This document shows, piece by piece, positions 1 through 10,123 of a stretch of DNA of 64,000 nt (the first letter of the stretch is position 1; each line of letters opens with the position of its first letter). A program made the position numbers and the translations under genes. This DNA is from Alkalicoccobacillus plakortidis. GTDB taxonomy: Bacteria > Bacillota > Bacilli > Bacillales > Bacillaceae_D. The stretch covers positions 744,001-808,000 of the forward strand of contig NZ_JAMQJY010000001.1 in the NCBI RefSeq assembly GCF_023703085.1, given 5' to 3'. Below the pieces are notes generated by a model, which had not been told where the DNA came from, did no database searches, and saw nothing but the letters and a program-made list of their open reading frames with translations.

Positions 1-436
1 CCATTGCACCGAGCTCACCACCGGTTAAAACGTAGTCACCAAGTGAAATCTCATCTGTCACAAGATGCGTACGAATCCGTTCGTCATATCCCTCATAATG
101 GCCGCAAATGAAGATAAGTTGCTCTTCCTTAGAGAACTCTTCCGCTTTTTGCTGAGTATACGGTTCTCCTTGAGGGCAAAGTAACACAACTCTAGGGTTT
201 ATATCCGCTTGTTTTACATCACTCACAGCATCAAAAATCGGCTGTGGCGTCAATACCATTCCGGCCCCACCACCATAAGGGTAGTCATCAACACGGTTGT
301 GTTTATTTGTTGAATAGGTTCTAAAATCTGTCACGTTCAAAGAAACAAGTCCTTTATCTTGTGCCAATCGTAAGATCGAACTACCGAAAACGCCTTGAAA
401 CATTTCTGGAAACAGACTTAAAACATCAATTCTCAT
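1..436 (-). CDS. trmD: tRNA (guanine-N1)-methyltransferase TrmD, N-terminal part
   Basis: Methylates G37 next to the anticodon of tRNAs using S-adenosylmethionine; cytoplasmic, SPOUT-fold dimer. The 145 residues present begin [13 protein letters not shown] and contain the TrmD signature [11 protein letters not shown] at about residues 49-59, then the sequence heading into the trefoil knot (GDYVLTGGE near residue 140). The gene is cut by the left edge of the window, so roughly the C-terminal 100 residues are not seen. Its ATG overlaps the TGA of rimM (ATGA), so the two are translationally coupled, as in other bacilli where rimM and trmD are neighbours. Identification is firm. Confidence 0.95.
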   Translation of the reverse strand, partial: MRIDVLSLFPEMFQGVFGSSILRLAQDKGLVSLNVTDFRTYSTNKHNRVDDYPYGGGAGMVLTPQPIFDAVSDVKQADINPRVVLLCPQGEPYTQQKAEEFSKEEQLIFICGHYEGYDERIRTHLVTDEISLGDYVLTGGELGAM

Positions 437-948
437 ACATCCAATCCTTCTAGCAAGTGAATCGTAATCGTTTTGTTATTGATATCGACCTCACGAACAA
501 CCGATTCAATATAAGGAACAAGCAGATCCTTTTGACCTTCTCTTTTGACAACCCAGACATCATTAGCTCCTGGACTTAAAATCTCAATCACTCGACCGAT
601 TTTTAGTCCTTCTTCACTTATAACCGTGCAGCCAATAATTTCGTGATAATAGTATTCACCAATCTCAAGTTCTTCCTGTTGATCAGCAGATACATATAAA
701 GTTTGTCCTTTAAAAGGTTCCACGTCATTGATATTCTCGTACCCTTCAAACGTTAGCAACTCAAATTGTTTGTGACTACGATGTGTTTTCACTGTTAAGT
801 TAAGATAAGTACCATTTTCCTGCCTAATGGCAAGAGTGCTTCCTTTTGCAAATCTTTTTTCTACAAAATCTGTAGTAGATAGAATGCGCACCTCACCACG
901 TACTCCATGAGTATTAACAAGCTGTCCTACCTTATACCATTCCGTCAT
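433..948 (-). CDS. rimM: 16S rRNA processing protein RimM
   Basis: Assists maturation of the 30S subunit head by binding ribosomal protein S19. About 171 residues, the usual size. The N-terminal RimM beta-barrel starts with [16 protein letters not shown], and the C-terminal PRC-barrel half holds HEIIGCTV and [11 protein letters not shown] followed by PYIESVV, all hallmark family stretches. I chose the ATG at 948 (MTEWYKVGQ) because it aligns with family starts; an in-frame ATG at 987 would add 13 residues that look non-homologous. The start overlaps the end of ylqD by 17 bases and the stop overlaps the trmD start, so it sits in the rpsP-khpA-ylqD-rimM-trmD operon. Confidence 0.93.
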   Translation of the reverse strand: MTEWYKVGQLVNTHGVRGEVRILSTTDFVEKRFAKGSTLAIRQENGTYLNLTVKTHRSHKQFELLTFEGYENINDVEPFKGQTLYVSADQQEELEIGEYYYHEIIGCTVISEEGLKIGRVIEILSPGANDVWVVKREGQKDLLVPYIESVVREVDINNKTITIHLLEGLDV

Positions 949-1354
949 CAGAACGCCTACTTTCTCGAAATTGTTCAATGATTCCATCTCGCACTACGAC
1001 CTCAAGCTGCTGCTCTTGGTCTGGCCACCTATCTCCAATCGTAAGCTCTACAATCGCTTGTGTTTGACCACCTGCAATTTCAGAATCTATGGGTAGACGA
1101 TCAAGCTGTTGGAGTCTAAATTCAAGGCTTTTTCTTTTATCTGTTCGTTTATTGATTTCTTGTTCATAACGCATGCGGATTTGTTGCTCTTGGGAAACGG
1201 GTTCTGATTTTTTAATTGCTTTGTGCAATTGAAAATGGAACTGTTCAATTTCCCGTTGAAGCTTGTCCATCTCTTGATTCAGTTCTTTTGTTAATCGCTC
1301 TTTTTTGTTCGCTGTTAGGACTTGTTTGATGGAAACGGTTTGCAAAAACTGCAT
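932..1354 (-). CDS. ylqD: YlqD family protein, function unknown
   Basis: A 140-residue protein of the YlqD family, which has no established function but is conserved at this place in bacilli between khpA and rimM. The start is taken at [14 protein letters not shown] (1354); an upstream in-frame start at 1369 would add MECDD. Residues about 20-75 are a charged, Glu/Gln/Lys-rich helix likely to form a coiled coil, followed by a small beta-rich domain ([14 protein letters not shown]) to the C-terminus. No signal peptide or membrane segment is seen. Family assignment rests on sequence resemblance plus position. Confidence 0.8.
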   Translation of the reverse strand: MQFLQTVSIKQVLTANKKERLTKELNQEMDKLQREIEQFHFQLHKAIKKSEPVSQEQQIRMRYEQEINKRTDKRKSLEFRLQQLDRLPIDSEIAGGQTQAIVELTIGDRWPDQEQQLEVVVRDGIIEQFRESRRSDDGMV

Positions 1355-1435
1355 GTCATCACACTCCAATTTGTTGAAATCAGGCTTCTATAGATAGACA
1401 TACAAGAAAAGGGAGAGGTTTCCCTCACCCTTTCC

Positions 1436-1666
1436 TTATTCAACGATATCCAGCTTTACTTTTTTACCTTGCTTATTAACAGCTGCGTACACAACTGAGC
1501 GCAAAGCTTTTGCTGTTCGTCCGTTTTTACCAATCACTTTTCCCATATCATCCGGATGAACCGTTAATCGTAGATAGACTGTCTGATCTTCTTGATGCTC
1601 TTCAACCTTAACGGATTCCGGATCATCAACAAGTGATTGAGCTATATGTTCAACCAACGCTTTCAT
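1436..1666 (-). CDS. khpA: KH-domain RNA-binding protein KhpA (YlqC)
   Basis: A 76-residue protein made of a single type II KH domain; in Firmicutes KhpA pairs with KhpB (Jag) and binds RNA, influencing cell elongation and division. The nucleic-acid-binding GxxG loop is visible as GKNGRTAKALR around residues 49-59, after the strand VYLRLTVHPDDMGKVI. I take the ATG at 1666 as start because GAGGTGATC lies at ribosome-binding distance; a GTG one codon upstream is the alternative. It sits between rpsP and ylqD in the ribosomal/tRNA maturation operon. Confidence 0.9.
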   Translation of the reverse strand: MKALVEHIAQSLVDDPESVKVEEHQEDQTVYLRLTVHPDDMGKVIGKNGRTAKALRSVVYAAVNKQGKKVKLDIVE

Positions 1667-1688
1667 CACAGATCACCTCGAGAGAAAA

Positions 1689-1961
1689 TTACTTTTGGTT
1701 TTTTGCGTTGTGAAGCTTTTCCATTAAACCTTCTTTTGAGAAAAGGTTACGAACGGTGTCAGAAGGTTTTGCACCTTTTAACATCCAGTCAAGTGCTTTG
1801 TCTTCTTTTACAGTAAACTGAGCAGGTTGAGCAATCGGGTTATACGTTCCGATTTCCTCGATGAATCTTCCATCACGTGGAGCACGTGAATCTGCTACCA
1901 CTACACGGTAGACAGGAGCTTTCTTTGAACCAATACGTTTAAGTCGAATTTTAACAGCCAT
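1689..1961 (-). CDS. rpsP: 30S ribosomal protein S16
   Basis: Structural protein of the 30S subunit needed for its assembly. Ninety residues, typical length, beginning [19 protein letters not shown], the universally conserved S16 N-terminus, with the motif [13 protein letters not shown] at about residues 29-41. The longer in-frame start at 1979 (adding MEVYSE) is rejected because the GGAGGTG ribosome-binding site fits the inner ATG and the family starts at MAVKIR. A good sigma-A-type promoter lies just upstream (2000-2028), suggesting the rpsP-to-trmD block has its own transcription start after ffh. Confidence 0.97.
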   Translation of the reverse strand: MAVKIRLKRIGSKKAPVYRVVVADSRAPRDGRFIEEIGTYNPIAQPAQFTVKEDKALDWMLKGAKPSDTVRNLFSKEGLMEKLHNAKNQK

Positions 1962-1999
1962 TTCGCTGTACACCTCCAAGATTATTTACACAATTTAGT

Positions 2000-2028
2000 A
2001 TAATATCATCAATTCCACTTTTCTACAA
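2000..2028 (-). promoter_or_regulatory. Candidate sigma-A promoter for rpsP
   Basis: Read on the minus strand there is TTGTAG, a 17-base spacer and TATTAT, close to the vegetative consensus TTGACA-17-TATAAT, placed about 40 bases before the rpsP start codon. The -35 box falls inside a small inverted repeat (CTACAAG...CTTGTAG, about 2023-2042) that follows the ffh stop codon. Assignment is by sequence match only. Confidence 0.55.
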
Positions 2029-2060
2029 GAAGTATCTTGTAGGGTGAAAATAGATTTTTT

Positions 2061-3419
2061 CTAAAATGGTAGCTTAAAGCCACCCATACCTTTGCCGCGT
2101 TTGCGACCTTTGCCATTTTGCATGCCCGTCATCTGCTTCATCATCTTTTTCATATCTTCAAACTGCTTCAGCAGACGATTAACATCTTGAATGGTTGTGC
2201 CGCTTCCTTTTGCAATTCGCCGGCGACGACTTCCATTCAAAATGGACGGATCCACTTTCTCTTTTTTGGTCATGGAACGCACAATCGCTTCCACACGACC
2301 AATTTGTTTCTCATCTACTTGCAAGTCTTTCATGCCTTTGGCTTTTTTCATACCAGGCATCATGCCAAGCAAGTCCTCAAGAGGTCCCATACTGCGGACC
2401 TGTTCAAGCTGTTCTAAAAAGTCGTCAAATGAAAAATCAGCGTTGCGCATCTTTTTCTCTAGCTCACGCGCTTTTTCTTCATCAACATTGGTTTGGGCTT
2501 TTTCAATGAGTGAAAGCACATCACCCATACCAAGAATACGGGAAGCCATCCGATCTGGATGGAATGGCTCAAGCTGATCAATTTTTTCACCTGTACCAGC
2601 AAATTTAATTGGCGTATTTGTCACAGCTTTTACTGAAATCGCAGCACCGCCTCGAGTATCTCCATCTAACTTAGATAAGATCACACCCGTTAAGCCAAGC
2701 TGTTCATTAAAAGTTTCTGCCACATTTACTGCATCTTGACCTGTCATTGCATCAATAACAAGTAAAATTTCATCTGGTACAACCGATTCCTTAATCTGGC
2801 TTAGCTCACCCATTAATTCTTGATCCACATGTAAGCGTCCCGCTGTATCAATCAACACATAGTCGTGATGATCTTCCTTCGCTTTGGCTACAGCCTGCTT
2901 AGCAATCTCAACAGGGCTTACTTGATCTCCCAATGAAAAGACCGGCATATCAATTTGTTTACCTAACGTCTCAAGCTGCTTGATTGCAGCCGGTCGATAG
3001 ATATCCGCTGCCACTAAAAGCGGCGTACGGTTGTGTTTTTTGCGAAGATGACTCGCAAGCTTGGCTGATGCCGTTGTTTTACCGGCACCTTGTAGACCTA
3101 CCATCATAATAACAGTTGGAGGCTTTGAGGAGACAGCCAACTTGCTTTGCTCTCCACCCATTAAAGCGGTGAGCTCTTCATTTACAACCTTTATGACTTG
3201 TTGACCAGGAGTTAAACTTTTCATAACGTCTTGGCCAAGTGCCTTTTCTTTTACATCAGCTATAAATTGTTTAACGACCTTAAAGTTTACATCAGCTTCC
3301 AGAAGTGCAAGCCTGACTTCGCGCATCATTTCTTTAATGTCCTGCTCGCTTACCTTACCTTTACCGCGAATCTTTGTAAGTGTACCCTGGAGCCGTTCAG
3401 CTAAGCCTTCAAATGCCAT
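2061..3419 (-). CDS. ffh: Signal recognition particle GTPase Ffh
   Basis: The protein subunit of SRP; binds signal sequences and the 4.5S/scRNA and hands ribosomes to FtsY at the membrane. 452 residues. Order of domains: N-domain helical bundle (about 1-90), G-domain with P-loop GLQGAGKTT at 108-116, DTAGRLH near 190 and the SKLDGD specificity motif near 248, then the methionine-rich M-domain (about 300-452) with the RNA-binding SRRRRIAKGSG stretch and the MKKMMKQMTGMQ tail. ylxM lies 11 bases upstream, the standard arrangement, and ftsY is slightly further upstream. Confidence 0.97.
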   Translation of the reverse strand: MAFEGLAERLQGTLTKIRGKGKVSEQDIKEMMREVRLALLEADVNFKVVKQFIADVKEKALGQDVMKSLTPGQQVIKVVNEELTALMGGEQSKLAVSSKPPTVIMMVGLQGAGKTTASAKLASHLRKKHNRTPLLVAADIYRPAAIKQLETLGKQIDMPVFSLGDQVSPVEIAKQAVAKAKEDHHDYVLIDTAGRLHVDQELMGELSQIKESVVPDEILLVIDAMTGQDAVNVAETFNEQLGLTGVILSKLDGDTRGGAAISVKAVTNTPIKFAGTGEKIDQLEPFHPDRMASRILGMGDVLSLIEKAQTNVDEEKARELEKKMRNADFSFDDFLEQLEQVRSMGPLEDLLGMMPGMKKAKGMKDLQVDEKQIGRVEAIVRSMTKKEKVDPSILNGSRRRRIAKGSGTTIQDVNRLLKQFEDMKKMMKQMTGMQNGKGRKRGKGMGGFKLPF

Positions 3420-3430
3420 GTTACCGCCTC

Positions 3431-3760
3431 CTAGTCCAGTTTCCGAATCATATCTATAAGACTCTGCATCTCTTCAGGAGCCGCGTTCTGTTGAATAGCT
3501 GTTTTTAATTGAGCCAGCAGACTAGTTCGTTTCTCAAACTTCTCTAAAAGCTGCAACTTGTTTTCATATTCCTCAAGCATCGCTTCTGTTCGTTTGATAT
3601 TGTCATATACTGCCTGTCGACTGACTTCAAACTGCTCGGCAATTTCACCAAGGGAAAAATCATCTAAATAATATTGGGACATATATTCGCGCTGCTTCAG
3701 AGTGAGCAGGGAATGATAGAAATCAAACAAATAGTTCATTCTGAGCGTTTTCTCTAGCAC
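3431..3760 (-). CDS. ylxM: Putative helix-turn-helix protein YlxM
   Basis: A 109-residue protein of the UPF0122/YlxM family, found beside ffh in Firmicutes; in some streptococci it interacts with SRP, elsewhere the role is unknown. The helix-turn-helix core is [14 protein letters not shown]: [20 protein letters not shown] at about residues 35-54, preceded by [12 protein letters not shown]. The C-terminal half is a charged helix likely to be a coiled coil. The start codon is GTG at 3760, with an AAGGGGTG ribosome-binding site. It is probably co-transcribed with ffh. Confidence 0.88.
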   Translation of the reverse strand: MLEKTLRMNYLFDFYHSLLTLKQREYMSQYYLDDFSLGEIAEQFEVSRQAVYDNIKRTEAMLEEYENKLQLLEKFEKRTSLLAQLKTAIQQNAAPEEMQSLIDMIRKLD

Positions 3761-3854
3761 GAAGCTTCACCCCTTGTTAAGTGATTCCCCTTTACGAGAA
3801 TTTATATTACAGCAGAGCGACTCCTGTGTCAAGTTTTTTTCTTAACAACGATCA

Positions 3855-4854
3855 TCAGCTAGGATGCACGTCTTCAGGCGAATCTAACACATCCTTAAAG
3901 AGACCATAGACAAACTGATCTGCTTGGAAAGGCTGTAGGTCATCTTTTTGTTCTCCTAGTCCAACAAACTTCACCGGAATATCCAGTTCACGTTTAATGG
4001 CCATGATAATTCCGCCTTTAGCTGTTCCGTCAAGTTTTGTTAAAACAATGCCTGTAACATCTGTTGACTGACCAAATGTTTTCGCCTGGACCATTGCATT
4101 TTGACCAGTTGTTCCATCAAGAACAAGTAGTACCTCATGTGGAGCTCCAGGCACCTCACGTTCAATGACACGCTTGACCTTCTCAAGTTCGTTCATTAGG
4201 TTCACTTTATTTTGAAGACGACCTGCTGTGTCACAAAGCAATACATCTGCTCCTCGAGACTTTGCAGCTTGAATGGCATCATACATAACGGCTGCTTGGG
4301 TCTGAACCTGCTTGCTGCTTAATGACATCGGCACCTACACGCTCTCCCCATACTTCAAGCTGGTCAATTGCTCCGGCTCTGAACGTGTCTCCTGCTGCAA
4401 GCATGACCTTTTTGCCTTCTTGGGTGAGGTAATGAGCCATTTTACCAATTGAAGTTGTTTTACCCACTCCATTAACGCCAACAACAAGTACAATCGTTAA
4501 CCCATCTGTTTGCAAATTCAGTTCTTGAGCTTCTTTTCCCTCATCAAGCATGCTAGCTAAGATCTCAGATATGACTGGCTGAACGTCTTTTGTAACTTTT
4601 AAGTTACGAAGCCTCACTTCATCCTTTAATTGATCAATTAATTCCATAACTGTAGACACACCCACATCAGAGCTAATTAATAGATCCTCAAGCTCTTCAA
4701 AAAAGTCCTCGTCCACTTTACGATACTTATAAACAAGCTCATTCATTTTGCCGGCAAAGGACTCACGAGTCTTTTCTAATCCAGTTTTAAATTTGTCTGT
4801 TACTTCAGTTGTTTGATTCGAAATCTTATCTTTTAGTTTCTTAAAAAAACTCAC
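3855..4854 (-). CDS. ftsY: SRP receptor GTPase FtsY (frameshift near 4297)
   Basis: Membrane-associated SRP receptor that docks Ffh-ribosome complexes. About 333 residues once repaired. The N-terminal A/N region starts [14 protein letters not shown]; the G-domain shows P-loop [10 protein letters not shown], then DTFRAGA, DTAGRLQ and TKLDG. The reading frame breaks near 4297: the upstream frame ends ...[12 protein letters not shown], while the sequence continues correctly as [19 protein letters not shown] in another frame; one extra A in CCAAGC explains it. FtsY is normally essential, so a sequence error is the likely cause. smc ends 11 bases upstream, the usual smc-ftsY pairing. Confidence 0.9.
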
Positions 4855-4865
4855 CTGTTCTCCTC

Positions 4866-7800
4866 CTAGTTTTCAATTAGTTCCTTTGTCTCTTCCAGTC
4901 TAACCGAAACAAGTCTAGATACTCCCGATTCTTGCATCGTTACGCCATAAAGGACATCTGCTTCTTCCATTGTGCCGCTGCGGTGTGTAATGACAATAAA
5001 CTGAGTAGCAGCTGAAAAATCTTTTAAATACTGAGCAAAACGACTAACGTTTGCTTCATCAAGTGCTGCCTCAACCTCATCTAATACACAAAATGGAACA
5101 GGGCGAACCTTTAAGATGGAGAATAGCAGGGCAATCGCCGTCAATGCACGCTCTCCGCCTGAAAGTAAGGCAAGGTGCTGTAGCTTTTTACCTGGAGGTC
5201 GAGCCATAATATCAACCCCGGTCGAAAGCGTATTCGTTGGATCTGTAAGCACTAAATCTGCTTCTCCTCCGCCAAACAGCTTGCGATAGACCTCTTGGAA
5301 GTGACCACGCACTTGACTGAACGTTGCTTCAAATCGATTCGTCATCTCTTCATCCATCTCAGCAATGACTTGATGAAGGGTTTCTTTTGCTTCTTGTAAA
5401 TCCTGCTGCTGTTCTACTAAAAACGAATAGCGTTCATATACACGCTCAAACTCTTCAATCGATCCGATATTTACAGGACCAAGCTCTTCAATCGTTAACT
5501 TAACTAGTTTTAATCTTGTTTTTGCATCATCAAGTGAACCATTTAGCGGATATTCTTTCACTGCCGCCTCAAAGGATAGCTCATATTCAACTCGTAGTTT
5601 TTCTAATCGGTGCTCTAAATCTACATCCAAGCGGTTCATTCTAACATCCTGATGTTTGTAATCATCATGAGCAATCGCATAGTAGCTTTGATTTCGTTTA
5701 AGTGCGTCTTCAAGCTCGGCATAACGATCATCTAGATGAGCTCGTTTCTCTTCTAGTTCTTTTAACTTCTGTTGAACCTGATCTTTCTCTTGTTTAAAAT
5801 AGCGGATTTGTTCCGTGAGATTTTCTTCTCCGTTTGAGCCCTCGTCCATTGAAGAAGATAACAGGTCATACTCTTCTCGGAGATTGTTCAGATCCTTTTT
5901 AAGGTCAACAAGCTGTTGGTTATAATATTGCGCCTGTTCACTTACATGCTTCACTCGTTGCTTTGATTCTGCCTCTGATATTCGCACACCTACCAGTTGT
6001 TCTTGCAGATCTTCTCGTGAGTTCTGCTGCTGTTTTAATTGCTCTTCAAGCTTTTCAATTTCGAGCTTCCACTCATTTTGTTTTTGAGTAGCCTTTTCTA
6101 GCGATTCCGTCAAACTCGCTAATCTTGAGGCAACCGTTTGTTGTTCCTTTTGGGCGGCCGCTTCCTCACGATCCATTCGGACATACTGCTGCTCGACATT
6201 TGCTTGAGTTAGCTCTAGTTCTTTCACCTTCGAGCGCTGCTCCTGCCATTCTGATCGCTTGGATTGACTTGATTGCTGCAAAGTTGTCAGCTCATTTCGG
6301 ATCTCAACCCGACTGTTCTTTTTATCTTGAATTTGCTGCTCAAGCTGATAAACACTTTTCTCAAGCTTTTCCGTTTGCAGCGTTAACTCATCAAGTTCTC
6401 GTTTTCGTCCCACAAGAGAAGACTGCTTTTGTTTCACACTACCACCTGTCATAGAACCACCAGGATTCACCACATCACCTTCTAATGTGACAATGCGAAA
6501 ACGATGACCGGTACGAGCTGCTAGAATATTTGCTCCTTGTAAATCTTTTGCCACCACAATTGATCCTAATAAGTTAGCTAAAACCTGTTCATAAGAAGGG
6601 TCATAGTTCACCAAATGTAAGGCTACACCAACAAACTGATCATCATTTTCGATTAGCTGCAGCTGTGCATTTGCAATCATACGTGGTTTGACAACCGATA
6701 ACGGAAGAAACGTTGCGCGCCCTAAGCGTTTTTGTTTTAAGAGTCGAATGGCATCACGCGCATTCTGTTCATTGTGCACAACAATATGCTGTGCCGCTGC
6801 ACCTAAGGCTGTTTCAATTGCTAACTCATATTGCTTTTCTGTACGTATTAGTTCAGCTACAGCTCCAGCAATACCTGACAACGCTCCATCTCGAGCCTTG
6901 AGAATCTCTTTTACACCTTGGAAAAAACCGGAAAAATCGGATTCCATCTCGCGAACAGCCTCTGCTCTTGATTTGGTTTTTTGCAGGATTCGATAGGCTT
7001 CGTATAGCCGCGTTTCACTTTGCTGATAATCTTCTTCAAGCTTTGATTGGGCTGTGAGTAGCTCTTGCTCTTTATGTTCAAGCTGTTCTAGCTTCTGTTT
7101 AATCTGAGTCGCTAGATCTTGGGCTTCACGTAACTCTTTGGCAAGCGTCTCACGGCTTGTCTTTGAGTCCGCGTTTTCTTTTTGTAATCGGTCTTGCTTA
7201 AAATTCTGTTGGCGCTTTTGTTCCTCTAAATAACGCTGTTCATTTCGAATCGATGCCTGTTCATTCAGTACTTCAATATAGTCCGCTTTTAACTGATCTA
7301 ATTTGGCTTCAATTCCAGGACCGGTTCCAGTTAAAATGTCTTCTAACGAACGAAGCTGCTCACGCCATTTATTCAGCTCTGCTTTTTCGTTTCGCACAAG
7401 TTCCTGCTGCTCTGCGGCTGATTTTATGAGCTGTTCGAGTTTGGCACTTTTCTCAGTAATATCTTCTTTTAATTGGTCGATGTTATGCACAGCATTTTTT
7501 TTACGCTCTTGCAGAATACCTCGACGACCCTCATTTTTTTCTAGAGCTTCACTCACAGTCAGACGATGCTCCTGAGCCGCCTGTAAAGCCTCTGCTACTG
7601 TCTTAGATTCTTCTCGACAAGTAGCAAGCGCCTCTTCTGATTGTTGGATGTGTTGCGCGTGACCCTCCAGCTGAACCTTATAAGACTCCAGCTTGTCTTT
7701 TGCTTCTGTCCAGCGAGTATGAAGGTCACTGATTTCGGCTGCGGTGATCGATATGTCTTCTTTTTTGCGCTTTTCATCTGCCTCTAAAAATTCCTTGGCA

Positions 7801-8433
7801 ATCGATGACTGCGCGCGAAGAGGCTCTACTTGAGATTCAAGTTCATGCAAGATATCTTCCACTCTATTGACATTTTCCTGTGTCTCATTGAGTCTTTTTT
7901 CAGCCTGGATTTTTCTTGTTTTATACTTTAAAACACCAGCTGCTTCTTCAAAAATCAATCGTCGATCCTCGGATTTACTGCTTAATATTTCTTCAATTTT
8001 TCCTTGACCTATAATTGAATAAGCTTCTCGTCCAAGTCCGGAATCAAGAAACAACTCAACAATATCTTTTAATCGACATGGTTGGCGATTAAGCAAGTAC
8101 TCACTCTCACCAGAGCGATACACACGCCTTGTTACGCTAACTTCACTGTAATCAATATTTAGATGTTGATCGTCATTATCAAGAATTAAGCTGACTTCTG
8201 CTACATTCACAGATTTTCTTGAATCACTACCTGCAAAAATAATGTCTTCCATTTTTGCTCCACGTAATGATTTGGCTGACTGTTCTCCCAGTACCCAAGC
8301 GAATGCTGTCTGAGATATTACTTTTTCCGCTTCCATTTGGACCAACTACCGCTGTCACACCTGGAACAAATTCTACATTTACTTGTTCAGCAAAGGATTT
8401 AAATCCTTTGACTTCTAACCGTTTGAGGAACAT
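4866..8433 (-). CDS. smc: Chromosome segregation ATPase SMC (frameshift near 8298)
   Basis: Core of the SMC-ScpAB condensin complex that organises and separates the chromosome. About 1,188 residues when repaired, matching family length. N-terminal ABC head starts MFLKRLEVKGFKSFAE with Walker A GPNGSGKSNISD at about 32-43; long coiled-coil arms flank a hinge (GGSMTGGSVKQK region near residue 660); the C-terminal head has signature LLSGGERALTA and Walker B CVLDEVEAALDEAN. The first ~45 residues are in a different frame: after ISDSIR the continuation WVLGEQSAKSLRG needs removal of one T near 8298. Reads toward ftsY; the gene upstream on this strand is rnc, separated by an inverted DUF1128 gene. 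Confidence 0.92.
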
Positions 8434-8572
8434 TCATTCCCTCCTTGCTCTATGAACTTCAAATTATAGTTTAGCATATTTTTAGTGACTTATATTAGGT
8501 TTTCTAAAGGGTGAGACAAACTGATATGAGTATGATAGGATAAGCCTTATGTAAAGAAAAAGGAGGTTCAAT

Positions 8573-8797
8573 ATGGACTTAACATTAAACACAACTGAAA
8601 ATATGAATTATATGCTTAAAGAGATTGAAAACAAGCTTCAAACAGTCAATGCTGGTGCATTAAACGCCGAGAAATTTGAACCATCTACGTATGAAGACAT
8701 TCGTGACATCTATGAGTGGGTTCAAAAACAACGTTCTGTTTCTGTAAGAGAAATGGAGGCAATTGTTTCTGAGCTTGGGCAGTTACGTAAATCATAA
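8573..8797 (+). CDS. DUF1128 family small protein
   Basis: A 74-residue soluble, acidic helical protein beginning MDLTLNTTENMNYMLKEIE, resembling the DUF1128 (YfkK-like) family of bacilli; no function is known to me. An excellent ribosome-binding site (AAGGAGG, 7 bases before the ATG) supports the start. It is one of the few plus-strand genes in the window and lies between smc and rnc, which are normally adjacent, so it splits that cluster. A two-way terminator hairpin (8802-8840) ends both it and the converging rnc transcript. Confidence 0.85.
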   Translation: MDLTLNTTENMNYMLKEIENKLQTVNAGALNAEKFEPSTYEDIRDIYEWVQKQRSVSVREMEAIVSELGQLRKS

Positions 8798-8801
8798 CCA
8801 T

Positions 8802-8840
8802 GTAAAAAAGGCTGTTGTCCTAATCGACAGCCTTTTTTAC
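8802..8840. terminator. Bidirectional terminator between DUF1128 gene and rnc
   Basis: A 14-base perfect stem, GTAAAAAAGGCTGT paired with ACAGCCTTTTTTAC across an 11-base loop. The A-run and T-run lie on opposite arms so it can end transcription from either side. It starts a few bases after the DUF1128 stop and about 20 bases past the rnc stop. Confidence 0.85.
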
Positions 8841-8860
8841 GTGCATTCAATCTGTAAAAA

Positions 8861-9653
8861 TTACCTGCTCTCCACATTAGCATTTAATTTCACTAATGCT
8901 TCTTTAGCTGCCAGTTGTTCTGCTTCTTTTTTTGAACGGCCGACGCCATCTCCAAGGCTTGTTCCATTTAACTGAACCTCTGAAACAAATTCACGGTCGT
9001 AAGTTGGTCCTCGCTCTTGTACAATGACATACTGCAAGACACCAAGTCCGTCTCGTTGTATAAACTCTTGAAGCTGACTTTTAAAATCCATTTTATGCGA
9101 AAAAGCACCCTCATTAATCTTTGGATACATGGTTTGGCTAAGAAATAAATACACAGCATCCAATCCTTGATCGAGATATAACGCACCGATAAATCCTTCA
9201 AAGACATCTGCGAGTAGAGCAGGACGAACACGTCCTCCTGTTACTTCTTCCCCTTTTCCTAACAATACAAGTTTGCCAAAATCTAATTCATTTGCAAAAC
9301 GGGCAAGTGATGGCTCACACACAATGGAAGCTCGAAGCTTTGTCATGTCACCTTCACTCATATTCTTGTATTTTTTGTATAGAAACTGGGAAACAGCAAG
9401 CTCAAGTACAGCATCTCCAAGGAATTCCAGTCGCTCATTATCTGTCGAGGCATATAAGCGATGCTCATTCACATAAGATGAATGAGTAAAAGCCTGAATC
9501 AACAACTTACGGTTTTCAAATGTTAATCCAGTGCGGACTAGCAGGTCATCAAATTGACGTTTTTGTTCTTCGGACAAGATAAGACGACGTCCAAGCGCCT
9601 TTTTTGTCATGATGGTTTCTTGATCTACGATAGGGTTTTGATTGATGTGGCAT
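8861..9653 (-). CDS. rnc: Ribonuclease III (probable frameshift in A-run at 9600-9605)
   Basis: Cleaves double-stranded RNA, including the 30S rRNA precursor. The RNase III domain (HSSYVNEH, then catalytic [14 protein letters not shown]) is followed by a C-terminal double-stranded RNA-binding domain (FKSQLQEF...[18 protein letters not shown]). An in-frame ATG at 9610 gives 249 residues but has no convincing ribosome-binding site. A perfect GGAGGTCACC-ATG at 9651-9653 opens another frame ([18 protein letters not shown]) that joins the enzyme frame if one A is dropped from the six-A run. I therefore favour the 9653 start plus an indel. Downstream, an inverted gene separates it from smc. Confidence 0.88.
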
Positions 9654-9754
9654 GGTGACCTCCAACACGGAAAATAAACGTACAAGTAAATTGTATCAAA
9701 GTTTTTACAAAAAGCTATGCAAAAGTTGCATAATACTATGGTAGATAAACAGCA

Positions 9755-9783
9755 AATCCCACATGGCAGTGCCACATGGGATT
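9755..9783 (-). terminator. Terminator-like hairpin after acpP
   Basis: A 13-base perfect stem (AATCCCATGTGGC / GCCATGTGGGATT, loop ACT on the minus strand) directly after the acpP stop codon, followed by a modest T-rich stretch. It probably ends or attenuates transcription from the fab cluster before rnc. The T-tract is weak, so read-through is likely. Confidence 0.6.
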
Positions 9784-9790
9784 CAAATTA

Positions 9791-10024
9791 TTACTGCTGG
9801 CTGTCTATGTAAGTAATGACGTCTCCAACAGTTGCAATTTTCTCTGCTTCTTCATCAGAAATTTCAATGTCAAATTCGTCTTCAAGTTCCATAACCAGTT
9901 CCACCACATCTAGTGAATCTGCTCCTAAATCATCTTTGAAAGATGCCTCAGGTTTAACTTGCGCCTCTTCGATATCAAGACGGTCGACAACAATTTTGGT
10001 TACACGTGTAAGTGTATCTGCCAT
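9791..10024 (-). CDS. acpP: Acyl carrier protein
   Basis: Carries growing fatty acyl chains on a 4'-phosphopantetheine arm. 77 residues from the chosen start [12 protein letters not shown]. The arm attaches to the serine of [20 protein letters not shown] (Ser at about residue 37), and the protein is strongly acidic, as expected. ATG at 10024 is preferred over 10030 because GGAGGTG is 9 bases away from it and only 3 from the outer ATG. It is the last gene of the fapR-plsX-fabD-fabG-acpP cluster. Confidence 0.97.
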   Translation of the reverse strand: MADTLTRVTKIVVDRLDIEEAQVKPEASFKDDLGADSLDVVELVMELEDEFDIEISDEEAEKIATVGDVITYIDSQQ

Positions 10025-10123
10025 GTTCATTCACCTCCTCTCAAAAAAGATTGTATCTTGGCTAGATGAATTTTAACGGCAATTGATGTTGCTGTCAAGA
10101 AGCACTTTGCCGCTGAATTCACT

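Noticed and set aside
6125..6996. Plus-strand open frames within smc
   Set aside because: Antisense to intact SMC coding sequence; no homology recognised.
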